NCBI GenBank assembly: GCA_030141605.1
Contig: JAQGDQ010001080.1
Span: 1-64,000, forward strand
DNA length: 64,000 nt
DNA from: Tubiluchus corallicola
Taxonomy: Eukaryota > Priapulida > Priapulimorpha > Priapulimorphida > Tubiluchidae
Direction of reading: 5' to 3'
The notes beneath the pieces were generated by a model. That model was not told the DNA's origin, ran no database searches, and was given only the letters and a program-made list of their open reading frames with translations. The position numbers and the translations under genes were made by a program. This document shows, one piece after another, positions 1 through 13,184 of the stretch. Numbering within the stretch: the first letter of the stretch is position 1; each line of letters starts with the position of its first letter.

Positions 1-139
1 ATGAATATATGGTATAATTTCTTTCATCATGTATTAAGTTCCAGGGAACAGAACTGTCAGATATGGCTTCCATCAATTTTCTTGGAGCTGCTTCTACATG
101 AAATGTTTGCTGTCAATTCCATCTTTCTTTATGGCCTTC

Positions 140-2200
140 CAGAAATTGCAAAACATATCCAACAAAATCACCAGTCTCACCAAGTCTGTCATATTTGAGA
201 GTCAACTTATTTTTTATAACATTCCACATGATTCATAGATCTATTGAAGGAAAAAGACTAATTTTAATAGCCGTGTCCTAATTGTGATTTCCTAGACGTT
301 TCCAGCATTGCAGCGAGACACAGTAGGCAGAATAGGTTAAATGTTTCGGGATTTAACGTGACTTTTAGCCACATGAACTTCTTGAACTTCTACTGAACAT
401 CACCGACAATATCCTTAAATAAACAAATGGCCAATTTAAAAATTAAAATCTTTTCCAACATTAAAACATTTCAATTTTTGTCACTATAATACCTGTGCAG
501 GTGTGCTAATATTTGGACTGTTAGTAAGGCTGTTGTCAAATATTGTTTCCCTGGATATATAATATTATTTGAAGTAATAATTTAAAAAAAAACATTGCCA
601 GCCTATTATAGATTCTCTGTCGAGTATAATGACGCGTTGTCTTTGTTTCCAAGCTGGCAATTAAAACACCTAAAATTTGAGTAAAATTAGGAAATTAAAA
701 TTCTGATTTTGTAAAGTTTGCAATTTAAAACGAAAAAGCTCTTTTACTAGTAATTTGTTCATTTCGTTTGACATTGAATTAGACATTTTTTATCACATAC
801 AATTTATAGAGTAAAGACAATAATTAGAAGCAGAATACTTATGAAAAAATAAAAAAATGTGACAACAGAGCTTACAATAAAAATATAATAATATAAAACA
901 AATTTTTAAGAACATAAACAAGTAAAGAAAAAATTGAGAAAAGATAATTCGACTTTGCTCAAGAGCAAGATAATTCAAGAGCAAAATGGAGAGAAGAAAT
1001 TAATGAAAATGTTTAAGATAAGCAAGAATATAATACAATAAGAACAATATGTAAGCAAACATAAAAAATAAACAAACCAAACAAAAACAGCATGATTATA
1101 CAACAGTTACAATTTAAAAACTGCGTTTTTTATGTGAAAAGAAAAATACAGTGCAGTGCAACGCAAAACAATGTCAAAAGAAAATTATAATCGTATATTT
1201 TAATTTCGGTGGTATATATATATATATAACGACAGGGCTACAGCTCCAAAGACGGCACCATTTTCAGCATACATCAAATGAAAGGTCAGGACACACAATC
1301 GGGTCCATCGTGAGGAATGTGTGGCGAAAAACCTCCCAAAACAACCTTTTTTGAGCGTTTTTCCCCAAAAATTGCACATGTTATACCTCTTATTTCTATA
1401 GAATTGGAACGGTGTGTGTTATAGTCATATTTAGATTTCGTGGGAGGGCCACATCGTCCCGTGACAGGCGTTTTTCTGGACAGAGCCACGCAAATTTTGC
1501 AGAAAACTGCTCAAACAGCCTATAGGAAAACTTAATTTGTGCAACTGTTTGGGCACACTCGCATAAAGAGGACAAAACGGTCCATAAAATGTTGGAGGTT
1601 TTTTGAGAGAGATGTCTACCAGACGAAATGGGAAGGGTGTATTTCAAAGTTCTTTTCAACCCCTAAGCTGCATCCTATTTGGAACATCCATTGTCCTTAA
1701 GTTTGATAAATTTCGCAATTGTTCCAGGCATTGTCTTCACCGTCTTCTGTAGTAAGATTTTACATGTTAGTTCTATTAGCCTATTATCATGTGAAGTAAT
1801 AAATAAAAATTACGTTAAAATGTCTGTACATTATTAATCATTGATAGACAGATTAATAACATCTGTTATAGTACACTGTTCTGACTTTGTGCAAAATGTT
1901 TTGAATGGTTTCAATGTGATGTTGTGTCAATAGTGTTGGTGCTGGAGGTGTCGTTATCCTCATCATCATAGTCAACAACATCATCATCACCATATAATGT
2001 GGTGTGGTGGGTGCAGTGTAGTTTGGTCTGGGTTGTGTGGTGTGTTATTGATGCTGTGGTGTTTGTGAATGTGGTGAGATGGGGGGTGTAGGTGGTGTGG
2101 TGTAGAGTGGAGGGGTGTGGGTGGTGTGTTATGGTGTGGTTGGTGTTGTGTTGTGGTATGGTGTGCGTCATGCATTTCGTATGGAGCGTTGGGTTGGTGT
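140..2200 (+). repeat. Duplicated block A, copy 1, left part
   Basis: This stretch aligns by eye, with many substitutions and small indels, to about 21,710-23,925. Shared landmarks in the same order are the ATTTTAATAGCCGTGTC word, the GCAGCGAGACACAGTAGGC word, the AGATTCTCTGTCGAGTATAA word, a CGTCCCGTGACAGGCG-like GC-richer patch and a terminal GT-rich tract. The short reading frames in it are not conserved between the copies, which argues against coding. Block A resumes at about 4,640, so this copy is split by 2.4 kb that copy 2 lacks. Seen directly: the paralogy. Inferred: an old segmental duplication. Confidence 0.8.
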
Positions 2201-2290
2201 GGTGTGTTTTGGGTAGTGTGGTGTGGGTTGTTGTCATGAGTTTATGTACAAAATTCGTTTGCAGGGTTTGGCTAGTGAATTAATGAAAAG
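1905..2290. repeat. GT-rich degenerate minisatellite
   Basis: The plus strand is almost entirely G and T, built of GGTGTGGTGTGG-like words. The minus strand therefore translates into Thr/His/Pro-rich peptides that are an artefact of base composition. Similar tracts lie at 23,645-23,930, 13,780-14,120 and 51,170-51,510. The flank GCTTGGCTAGT or a near variant follows both this tract and the 13.8-kb one, so the tract and its flank seem to have been duplicated together. Confidence 0.75.
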
Positions 2291-3301
2291 AGAAATAATG
2301 ATGATAATTAATAAAACGTTACCTAATACTGAGAGCTGAGATAGTTACTATTTAGGTGGGAATAAGTATAGACTTATAGTTGTGGTTAATGGTGTAGGTA
2401 CCATTTTTGAGCTCTGCAGGCTCGCTGCTCCAAAGTAAAACAATTTGAGTCTACAGATTTTTCCTTTCCTAGTGTTCTACCTCTGTAGACAGTATGTCTG
2501 GTTAGAAACAAGACGTGTTTAACACTCGTGAAGATTGTTGAAACGCATCCAGGGTTCGCATACTCATGGTTTGCTAATTACCCCAATGGCCAAACTCGAG
2601 TAGTCAAATGTAACAATGTTCTTTCCGGTGAAGCAATAGTCACACTTGGAGTCCCCCAGAGATCTATTTTGGAACCTCTGTTGTTTTTAATATACATTTA
2701 ATAACTTACAAAACTGTATTTCAAATTCAATTTTTTTGTCTCTCTCAATTGCTTACAAAGTATATGAAATTAAGGTCTGTAAATTCTATTAACAAAAATT
2801 GAGACAGGCAGGCAAAGGGCCAAGGGGTCATCAAGCAGCCACCCCTATACAAATATGTTATATTAGATACCATGGCTTCTTTAATTTAACAACATGAATA
2901 TGTTATGTCAATTATTTGTGTGTCTAAGGAGACAATAATTAATTTTTCTGCAAATAAGATTAAATCATTACAGATATTTTGAAGTTTATGGTGAGCAAAA
3001 TGAGCAAAATAAAGCAACAATATATAATTTTTAGAAATGCAGTTTCGTGAAATGCAGTGTCGATTAGCCACTCAATATAAAATAAATTAAATTAACTAGA
3101 AAAAAACAAAAATGAACAGAAACCATACGTTACAATAACCTATAGTTAGAACAAAAATATGAGCAAAACCAAAACAAAAGAAAAAAACAAATCAGAATGT
3201 CGATGAAACGAATCACAACTCGATGAAACAACAATTTTCTTATAGCCTTGCAAATTAACTCAATGAAACCAGCTAGTATTTGCATGCTTAGTATTGCTAC
3301 C

Positions 3302-3478
<177 letters not shown>

Positions 3479-4319
3479 TAACATTAATAATAATAATGTT
3501 AAAAATAATAAATGTGATAAGAATTTAATACCAGAATGAGCATGTCCTGTCAAGTCTGTTCTCACATTATGTATGAATGCATTACGAACATACAGATGCG
3601 GGTTAGTAGTAGTTCAGACATTGGAAAGCCGGTTTTGATTGAACATGAACATAAAAGTTTTAGCTTATTCACGTTCTTCAGTTTTGTGATTTTTAATTTA
3701 TAATAAATGGGTGTTTAACAGAAATCTTTGTTATTATTCGATATCAGTTTGATATGATAAATTTATTTTTATTATTAATCAAGAGATGCAAGGTGGATGT
3801 TTGTGCTGATCCATAGCTAAATATACTGTAGTACAAATAGGATGTGAATGTAATGAATAGCATTATCACATCTTAGCACCATGATTGAGCTTATGTCTGA
3901 TTTTAGTGAAGACTCAGTTATTTTTACTACTTTCATTAACAATATGTTGAATGTGTGATTTCAGTGAAACGTTTGAATCGATTGGGCCAGGTTGTGCCTT
4001 AATTGATAACATTGTTAAATTTAATGCCGCGTTCTATATTTTATGGGAATTGTCATAATGTATTTTATTTTTGGCATAATTTACAGACATTGATTAGACC
4101 GCATCCAAATGTTAACTTTGTGCACAAATATATATTTTCGAAAGGCAATATCACTGGACATTCTGTTTCCAGAAAATTGTTTTTTCCAGAAACAGGAAAA
4201 AACACAGTTAGGGTTTCTGTAAAATGTGCCTGAGGTGAGCCAGTGACATTTACCAATTGGCAGGAACATTTGAAATTATTATTTCTAATTACATGTCTTT
4301 ACAGCAGGTAAGGGAAATG

Positions 4320-4545
4320 GTAAGTAATACAGATTTGCATGGACGTTTTTTGGGACATTATTTTAACATCACCTTTTCTTCTGTTGACTAACGTTTGTGC
4401 AGGTGACGTCATGTCATGTCACCGTCGGAATAGTATTGCAGGAGATTTAAATTGAAAACAAACAAAAAATCCCTTCAGAACGATATATGCACAAAATTGG
4501 TGTAATCCAGTATAATTTTAGGAAGATTTTCTGAAACCTACTTAA
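4320..4545 (+). repeat. Dispersed repeat R3, copy 1
   Basis: It shares landmarks with 45,740-45,980 (same strand): TTTTTGGGACAT, then TTAACAT..CCTTTTCTTC, then ATTGC(A/G)GGAGATTTAAA, then TTTTCTGAAACCTACT. A shorter inverted match lies at 44,590-44,700. No coding potential is visible. The family is unidentified and its ends are approximate. Confidence 0.65.
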
Positions 4546-4639
4546 GGTCCCCCTTTTCTCGTCCTATTTAATTCCCTAACATAGTAGAAGAGAATCTATG
4601 TAAAATTTTGGGGTATGAAGAGAAGGGTTGGTTACGTTG

Positions 4640-7485
4640 GGAACAAATCTAAATACATAATAGTTGATTTTACTTCATCATTGATTGGGTTAGTTAACCA
4701 GACACTTATTATTTAAGCAGTTAGTCAATGAGTGAATAATTATTTGCTTGAGTGAGTAAAGAAATAAAAAGGAAACAAAAAAAGAGAACAAATAATTTGT
4801 ATAGTAAACAAAAGCTTACTGACAAGAGAACATTTAACAGCCTGAGAGAGTGATATGATATTATACGACTTTTTTATTGCAAACCACAGTTCAGTTTGCA
4901 AAATACAACATCACACATTTACAATAAAATTGCTAGAGATTAAAAAAGAAAAATTAATTGCTAAATCACAGTTTAACATGCACTAATAATGAATAAGTGT
5001 TTGACTGATTAAATGACTGGAAGACTAACTGACTTTAATACAGTTTCACCAATGGATATACTGGTTGATTGACTGAATGACCAACTAACTACTCAACTAG
5101 AATTGAATTTAACTAATTAGCGATCTAATTAATCAAATAAGTTACCAATCTACCAATCAAGGTCTCAATCAATCTATTAAATTAGCAACTTGACACAAAA
5201 AAATAAAAAAATTGAATACCCAAACCCACTGTCCCGCAAAATCTGCCATACCTGCAAACCCGCCATGCTGCCAAACATGCTAAATCTGCTATGCCTGCCA
5301 TACTGACAAACCTGCTATGCCCGCCATACTAAAAAATGTGCCATACCCGCCATAACCACCAAACCCGCAATGCATGCTGCCAAACATGCCACACTGGCCA
5401 AACCTGCGATAGCACCAAGCTTTGTCAAAAAGCTAAAACTAAATGATTGTCTAACTATATATATATAGTATATAACTATACTATATATAATTATCTTTAT
5501 TTGCCATTAAAATACATTGATAGTCACTGATAAAAACTTTAAAGAGATGATCAATCAGTGTTAGTTAATAAAAATTTACACTAAAGGCAAATGCGTCAGT
5601 GCCATCTAAATTACTGTGCAGTAATGGAAAGTAACAACTATTTACAACTACACACACAAAATGAAAAAATTATGCCTTAATTAATTAATTCATGAGTTAA
5701 TTATGAGCTAATTAATTAATTAGTACAGCGACCAACTGACTAGCTTAGCTAACTAACTAATTAACAATCTTCACACAGTCACCTTTTTGGAACAGCCTCA
5801 AATAATTGTATGTTCCCTGCTTTGCTGGTTGTACCGGGTTTCGAAACAATGCCAATAGAGTACGCCACATACTGGCACACACAGACGCTGCAAAATGGCG
5901 GACGTTGAGAAAATTTGCCTGAAGCTCTTTTTAACTTTTTCAGTAAGTTTACAGTTTGATTTTTGTTTGTTTTTGTTGCTACTTGCTAGACATTGTCGTT
6001 CATTGCTAGACACCAAACAAAAATATTTCACAAAAACTTTAATTAGTTTGTAAAGGTTGTAGTTTTGTTAATAGAAAGTATGTTTCAACTTTTTTGGGTC
6101 AGTGTCTTACTATTTAATCCCTGCTTTCAGTGGTATTACTAATTTGGGCGATCTGAGAGTGCCTTAAAATTCCCTACACTGTAATCAGGCCTTACAATAT
6201 TATCGTTTCATGATAGATCACACCCATTCATGCAAAACAAAGTAAGTGATTTAAAAGGATTGCTCATAAGAATAACACTTACCATAAAACATATGCCGTA
6301 CAGGTATAAAGACAGAATTAGCTTGCTGATGCCTGACATAAACTTTGTAAAACTAATTCGTACTCCATATCATATTCCGGGTAAATTACGCTGATGACGT
6401 CACGAAGGAACTACTGTAGCTGCTTACAACTTGAGGAAGCTTTAAATTCAATAAACACACAGGCGCTTTTTCACTTTTACTGAAACAATGTTAATTTAAA
6501 ACTTGCTTTATGAAATTCCAACATTCCATTTTTAAATCACCTTGTTCCCACAATCTATTTATTATACAAAATGGAAGACTGGAGCGTGATCACTTCTGTG
6601 GTTAAGTGCGAAGATGAAATTGTTTCATACAGAAACCAAAATTTTCACTTTTCTATCAAAAACAACTGATTATTTTACACTGAAAATCAGTATTACACTT
6701 CACTAAAAGTGTTCTGTTTTTCCTGTTGCGCTGTTCACGCTTATAGCAAGACTGCAAAGCAAATGATTTGCTTCAGTTGTCTCGTCTTCACGCATCTGAA
6801 AGTTACGCCTATAAGCTGACGTGTTGGAGTTGTTCACCATGACAGCTTTTTAACTCCGCCTCAAATTCTTGAGCACTAGGAATATGGCGCCAATAATGTT
6901 TGTTTGAACATGTTTAATAGACGCAAAGTACTTTCACTTTTTAAGTGCAATCTATTTGCACAAGTTGACCATCTTACTACCAAATCTTTTCTTCCTTTTA
7001 AGAACCTAAATAAACTTCAATAAATTGTTATTGCAGGATAATAAGACCTGCTTAATCTTTGTTAGAGTTACGGTCAAAATAAAAGACCTGCATTGTGTGC
7101 TGAGCTTAGAGCATGTCAACTGAACTTGTGGCCTGTTCCATAGAATTTGTTAAAATTTGAAAGATGTAGAACTTCTTTAAACTTGCTCACACATCCCATT
7201 TTTTACTCAAACTGTAAAATACTTCGTATGTGTTTATTAATTGCAGATAATTTCGATTGAAATTGTAATACAATCAGCGGGCATTACAAAAACTAGAATG
7301 GATTTGCATGTTGTGAAAAGCTGCTCAGGTTTGTTCATTACACTCACATTTATGCGACTCTGGTATGTTCTTATGAACATAAATGGACATTAATTGGATT
7401 ATAATTGTCAATGATTCAAATCTGAGTACCTTTTTTACATTACGAAAAGCACTTCAAAGTTGGACATTACAACCCAGTCATAAAT
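4640..7485 (+). repeat. Duplicated block A, copy 1, right part
   Basis: Aligns to about 23,935-26,915. Landmarks in order include GCAAACCAC.GTTCAGTTTGC, a CTGCCATAC-type degenerate repeat, AATACATTGATA, GCAAATGCGTCAGTGC, ACACACAGACGCTGCAAAATGG and the GACGTGTTGGAGTTG region. The part from about 6,600 to 7,020 also matches weaker copies at 17,560-17,950 and 33,630-34,130. Reading frames are short and not preserved. No promoter, splice structure or protein family could be supported. Confidence 0.8.
5220..5440. repeat. Degenerate CTGCCATAC/CCGCCATAC short tandem repeat
   Basis: Words of 9-10 bp such as CCCGCCATAC, CTGCCAAAC and CCTGCCATA alternate for about 200 bp. The paralogous tract at 24,495-24,710 has the same word set in a different arrangement, so the tract expanded and shuffled after block A was duplicated. 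Confidence 0.75.
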
Positions 7486-8240
7486 TAAAGCAAAAGTGTT
7501 TCTTTTGAAAATATATAAAATTTCATAGTTTTGGAAAATCACAAAATGCAATTTCAAGGAACTCCCCACTTTTTTATTCTTACCATGCAACCCAAAAGCT
7601 GTGATTTGAGACGTCATTAATTGTGTTTATGTAATAAACTCGTAATTATTTTAGAGATAAACTGTAGCGTACCTATCTCATCGAAACTATTTTTTAGATA
7701 AACATGTAGTAATATTAAAAAGTTTGCAAAATGTTTAAATCTTAAAACTGTAACATCTTTAGTTCAGCTGAAACTAGAAAATTGCTTTATGTAGTAAGGA
7801 AATTTAATGTTAGCATTTATTTTATTCCAGTATAACATGTTAATGTTCAGTCCAATTAATTAGTCTTGCTTTAAAATAAATTAAAATAAACCAAATTTAT
7901 GACCTCAGAAATCAGTAATTTGATCAGCACTAATGAAACTGCCTTTGCCTTATACATAGTTTCAAGGGCAGAATTAATCTAGTCAAAATATTTTTCATTT
8001 AATTAATTTTCTTTTGCTTTTTAAATCTTTGTCACATTGCTTATACCAGCACTTTTCATGATGATTTACAGCTTCAGCTAACTTAGATTAGCTGAGTGTA
8101 AGATTAGTTTTACTTAGTTGTTATTTATTTTATAACATAAAATGCCAAATACCAAACCATTAGAGAGGCGCTGTCTGTACAAAGGAGGGCTTCTTAATTA
8201 TAAATATTGTATAAAGTATTTGAGTTGATCACAAAACGCT
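7486..8240. other. AT-rich sequence, nothing recognised
   Basis: Only short reading frames, no tandem structure and no clear similarity to the rest of the window. Confidence 0.6.
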
Positions 8241-9250
8241 AATCACACAGCCCTACAAAATACGATTTTAATCTTCAACAATTTTCTCCAGAATTCGCGT
8301 TAGAAACTCGTAATCCCGGCAAAATCCAGACCTCTTCAGACACGGTCTCTGCACAAAGAGCAGCTTATTGCATTTTGAAATTTTGAAGTATTTGTGATGA
8401 TGCGCCGCTCACACCTTGCAAACAAATAAAGATTTTGATCTTCAATAATTTTGTCTGGAATTTAATAATGACTTCACAAATAAAACAATTGCTTTTGAAA
8501 TTATTAAACTTTGTGGCAGATTTCACAAAATACCAAATTGCAGACATCTTCAGACGCACGCTCTCTGCACACAAAAGAGCAGCTTATTTATAATCATTTT
8601 GAAGTGTTTACCTCAGTGGCAGGTTACTCCCTGCACACAAAGAAAGATTTTAATCCCCCCAAATTTTGTCTGGAATTTAATAGCGATTGATAAGCTGACA
8701 TTAATAGCCTCGCTATTTGAAGTGTTTACCTGAGTGGCAGGTTACTCCCTCCACACAAAGAAGGATTTTAATCCCCAATAATTTTGTCTGGAATTTAATA
8801 GCGATTGATAAGCTGACAATAATAGCCTCGTTATTTGAAGTGTTTACCTGAGTGGCAGGTTACTCCTTCCACACAAAGAAGGATTTTAATCCCCAATAAT
8901 TTTGTCTGGAATTTAATAGCGATTGATAAGCTGACAATAATAGCCTCGTTATTTGAAGTGTTTACCTGAGTGGCAGGTTACTCCTTCCACACAAAGAAGG
9001 ATTTTAATCCCCAATAATTTTGTCTGGAATTTAATAGCGATTGATAAGCTGACAATAATAGCCTCGTTATTTGAAGTGTTTACCTGAGTGGCAGGTTACT
9101 CCCTGCACACAAAGAAAGATTTTAATCCCCAATAATTTTGTCTGGAATTTAATAGCGATTGATAAGCTGACAACAATAGCCTCGCTATTTGAAGGTTCAG
9201 CAAATTTCACAACAATCTTAGCTGCGTGAGAACTGCTGGGCAATGACCAA
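8240..9250. repeat. Dispersed segment s2, copy 1, with a tandem core
   Basis: Contains CTCTGCACACAAA(A)GAGCAGCTTA and TTTTGTCTGGAATTTAATA landmarks that recur at 34,600-35,200 and 36,350-36,730. The ends of all three copies share AATTTCACAA and a GGTAA(T)GACCAACCTT landmark. In this copy only, the middle is amplified into the 118-bp tandem array. No coding evidence. Confidence 0.7.
8601..9190. repeat. 118-bp tandem repeat, five units
   Basis: The word GAAGTGTTTACCT starts at 8,601, 8,719, 8,837, 8,955 and 9,073, and GAAGG begins the exit at 9,191, so the period is exactly 118 bp five times. Units 2 to 5 are nearly identical and unit 1 is slightly more different. The single-copy equivalent is visible near 34,885 and 36,460. 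The array is a local amplification within segment s2. Confidence 0.95.
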
Positions 9251-11004
9251 CCTTGAATATGATATAATCCCTGAAATGAACACTGAAGCACAAAAGTAAA
9301 AACCTTTTAACATCTTTCAATGCTTTGAAGAAACTTTTTTGACTTCAGTGTTGATACTAGTTGCTTACCAAGTCTCAAGTTTAAGAAATTAGAATCACTT
9401 ATTACAATAATTGAAATCCTGAGAAGTATTGACCTAGGATGCATTTTTCGCTTCGATAAATTTTCATCATTCTGGATGCCATCAGGATGGCAGTTTAAGT
9501 CTAGCAATAAACTGTGCAATTTATTGATAACCTTCTTTGTATGTGCTTTAAAGTTACAGGGGTTTGACATTGAATTAAAATGTGCTGTCTGACGATAATA
9601 TTGTTCTCTCTATTAACACTTTCTCTAACTCGTTCTTTCATGCATTTTTTCAAGCTTTTACATGTTTATGCAAAAAATTTATATTCTTGCTGAACATTTT
9701 TTCCAAATCTTAGCACAAAGAATTGAAATTGCTCACCCGTGTTCTACAGTAAATAGAAATTTCTTGCGTTTCAAAGGGTTTTTGTGTGGAGAAAATGTTG
9801 CATACAAAAGTACAATAAAAGTTCAAAAACAAAATAAGATAAAAGAAAATGGAAGCCAGTTCTAGTTGTAATCCTGTTGACTCTTAATTTAAAGCAAATT
9901 TAAATTTATTAACAACAGTAAGCTTTTCAAGTCAGATATCTGACCCAAAGAAGCAACAAAAAAGTGTGCTAGTTCCGATCTCGTAAAGGATTTAACATAT
10001 TGTAGCTGTTGCATTGTTTATGATGTTTATACACAAGGAGAATAAATATTGTTACCTGTTAATATTCCTTGACATGCATGCTGACACTGGTAAAGAATAA
10101 CACCTTGCCAGGCATTTAAACGTGTTTGATGTGACTTTTTTGGAAGAAATAAATTTAATTAGTTTAAATATCCCTCATCATCACTCACAGAGTGTGTGGA
10201 TGGGCACTTTGCTACATTTTTCTTTTAATAGGTTTAGTTCAATACATCTTTCAGACACGTAAGATTCTTATGTAAATTAACCGCACTTGAATACCTGGCC
10301 AGGAAAAGACACCAGGGAAAAAGTTAAGAAATAATATTCAGAAACATAGGCCAGGTTGTCGAAGAATTCATCGCTTTATAACTGAGAAAGATTTCCAAAC
10401 TTTTTAGCTTTTCTTGTGAAAACCAACATCTTGCCAAACCTAATGTGAAACTGTTGATACCTCACCTAAGCTATCACTAAAATTTATATTATTGATAAAA
10501 TTTTTGTAAATATTTTGAAAATTACTCCAAATTCTGCCATTGATATAAACATGGAATAACAGTTTCCAGCAAGTTTGCAGTGAATAAAAATATTTTCCCG
10601 TATTTAGGGTTTTTGTGCAAGTCAACCACACCAAAAGTGCTTCCCAAGTGAAAAGAAATAAAAAGTGTAAGAAATCTTAGATCTTTGATGAGTACAAAAA
10701 AGGTTATCATGCATTGAAATCATTCAATTATTATGCCTTGGAAACAACATTCTGGCTTATCTTGTGCAAATCGTGCGAAATCAAATATCCAAATCTGATA
10801 TGAAAAAAAGATTTTTGGCTGACAAAAACAATCTATAAGAATTGTAAAATTCTTCAGCACATAAACTCCTGAGCATTTTACACTGTTTAAAAAGAATCTA
10901 CACATTTTGAAGTATAGAATATATTTTCCTGATTTTAAAATTCTTGATTAATTTAAGCAAACCTGAACCTAATTTATAAGCAACACCTTATAAAAGATGA
11001 CAGG
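9251..11004. other. AT-rich sequence with a diverged s3 segment at 10,300-10,690
   Basis: Most of this interval shows no gene. From about 10,300 to 10,690 it resembles 40,990-41,355 (landmarks CCAGGGAAA(A)AGTTAAG, TATAACTGAGAAAGATTT and CA(T/A)(C/T)TTGCCAAA). The two copies are too diverged to suggest function. Reading frames here are short and not shared between the copies. Confidence 0.55.
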
Positions 11005-12335
11005 CAAAGATTTGAGAAATAGAATAGCGCAAAGTTAGCCAATTTCATAGACTAAACGTGATTATTTTGATATTTTTATTATTAAGTATGTCATATTCAG
11101 AGGTCAAAAAGAAAAAATGCAATTTTTACATTCAAGTATACATAACTTTTAAGTCTATCTCACTTATAACCATTACACAGAACATTACAAATAATCTGTT
11201 TTGCAATCTAACCTGTTCTAACCACTGATAAAATAAGCTAGTACACTATAAGTTTTCAAAAAGCTGTAAATCTTGTTGCTTTTGTTGTTGTTATTGTTTC
11301 TTGTTAAACATTTTTTTTGGGTCAGAGAAAAATGGCATACTATGTGTTTATGGTTAGGGCTATAGTGAGGGGGTAGATTTTAGTAGTTTTTAACTTTGCT
11401 TTGGAAATTGTGCTTCAACACAGTTTTTTGCTGTACCACTATTTTGTTATCTCCACATTGACAGACAACTACGAGTTAGTTCGAGATTCCATTTCATACA
11501 TTTCTTACATAAGTTCAACCATTTCTTTATTATATGATGGTTATAATAATAGTAAGCAAACAATGAGAATTATGTTAAAAAACGTTAATCAGTAACTCAT
11601 TCAGGACAGCATGGGTTTGCTACATTCTGCATGTGTTGAGGAAATACTGCTCTCATTGAGCAATGATTATGTTATATTAGACAATTTTTAAGCTATCCGC
11701 AAACAACAAATTTTCATGCAAAATTATATATGAAATGCATTTGATAACCTTAATGAAATTAAAGATCGATTTTTGATAAAATCTATTAAAAACTATCAGG
11801 ATCTACAGTGTTTTCACTTTAACATAGTACAGTTTTAATTAAAAATGGCTAATGCAGAAATTTCAACTATCCGGACAGAAGACTCTGTTGACCTGTGGCC
11901 TCAAGTCTATTTTTGAAGAGAAATTCCTGTTAAAAGACGAAACAACCTTAATTTGTCGTTGAGTGTTGCTTTTTCCTTACTTTATTATTATTTACTTATT
12001 TGCATTACTTCTAAGATTGTGTATTAATTTTGATTTAAATTAATATTACTAAAATTTAATGTACCTACAATCGTTTTTCTCAACTAATTTGTGTACTAAT
12101 TTTTTCACTAAATTTATGCTGTTACTATTTTCTGAACTATATTTAATTCATGTTTATCGCACTGTAGCCGTATAGTCATTTTTGTTAATAGTCGGTGATT
12201 GCACAGTAAGCTTTTATTTTAGTGTTAACATTTTTATCAGATATTGTGCACAAAAAGCATTTAAAGAGATAATTTGCTGTGTAGCAGTTCTGATTCACAT
12301 AGCTATTTGTCTCATGTTGGATTTTCTATTGCAAC
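11005..12335 (+). repeat. Duplicated block C, copy 1
   Basis: Aligns to 38,278-39,720, starting at GAGAAATAGAATAGCGCAAAG in both. It continues through AAAAAGCTGTAAATCTTGTTGC, TGTGTTTATGGTTAGGGCTA, CAACACAGTTTTTTGCTGTACC and GGACAG/TACAGAAGACTCTGTTG. Copy 2 contains a segment near 38,820-39,010 that is absent or different here. The block ends by running into the short interspersed repeat in both copies, so the two were duplicated together. Confidence 0.8.
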
Positions 12336-12690
12336 ATATTGTAGCAGTTGCATTAGTTGCGATTTTGTACACTAGTTGGCTGACCGATGCTACCCGATGA
12401 TATTCTGTACTTGTAGCATCGGCCATTACTAGACATGCATGCTGCACTCCAGGGCTGTCAATCACTCTTACCCATGAGCTCTCATGTGCATCGTTGCTTC
12501 CATGCACGCATCACTACACTCACTGCTCCAGCATTAATGTGAGTGCACCTCGTATCTCCAACGCTGTACACAGACTTTATGTAAAATATTTTCACCATCC
12601 AGAGTATGTACACTACCCAATAATGAATGTCAAGAAGCAGCAGAAAAGGCTGAATAACGAAAATTTCTAACAACTGCTTTTGTATTTCCT
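12320..12690 (+). repeat. Short interspersed repeat (SINE- or MITE-like), copy 1
   Basis: Core landmarks are GCAACATATTGTAGC, (A/G)CATGCATGCTGCACTCCAG, CATGCACGCATCACTACACTC and AAAATATTTTCACCATC. Related copies are at 30,505-30,872, 39,705-40,110, 41,830-42,060 (partial) and 38,085-38,222 (inverted, partial). The copy at 30.5 kb lies outside block C, which shows the unit is dispersed on its own and is about 365 bp long. I see no obvious A and B boxes and no clean terminal inverted repeat, so the class is open. Confidence 0.7.
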
Positions 12691-12739
12691 AGAATGAAAA
12701 TTAATGCCAACAAAACCTGGTTCTAAAATAAATGTGTAT

Positions 12740-13096
12740 TTTCTTGATACCCTAGCTAATAAAACTGGGGGTGGGGAGGTAGTAGTAAAACAATTACATT
12801 CACAACAATTGATTAACAACAGGCCAATATGAAGTCAAAAAAGCAATGCAAAAGCATGATTATTTATACAAAACAGCAGACAAAAATAATCCGAAGTTTT
12901 GGAATTTTAATGATAACAGGGTTGATGCCAGGTGATTGATATTAGAGAGACAATTTCTGTCTTCAGCAAACAAATCACTTTAGGGAATTAAACTTTCATG
13001 TGGTGCCATGATTGCCCATGTGATTTTCTGTCTTTCTCAAACAACTATTATTATTATGCAGCCTCGTCTACATTATAATGGCAAAAGAAACTGGTG
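12740..13096. repeat. Dispersed segment s6, copy 1
   Basis: Matches 42,080-42,660: GGGGGTGGGG, GCAG.CAAAAATAATC, GATTGATATTAGAG and AGCCTCGTCT..ATTAT.ATGG. The similarity stops sharply at about 13,096, where the segment nearly identical to 50.49 kb begins. That junction is therefore a breakpoint. No reading frame is preserved. Confidence 0.7.
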
Positions 13097-13184
13097 TCTC
13101 CGCTAGGGTTGCGCTAGGTTTCATTGCCTTTGGCTTCACACCACCAATTTCCATTCCTTGCCTCATTCCTCATTCCATTCCTTG

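Noticed and set aside
1911-2237. Thr/His/Pro-rich 108-codon frame on the minus strand
   Set aside because: It follows from the GT-rich tract; the paralogous tract at 23.7 kb has a different frame structure.
8601-9190. CRISPR array
   Set aside because: The whole 118-bp unit repeats with no unique spacers, and the context is animal DNA.
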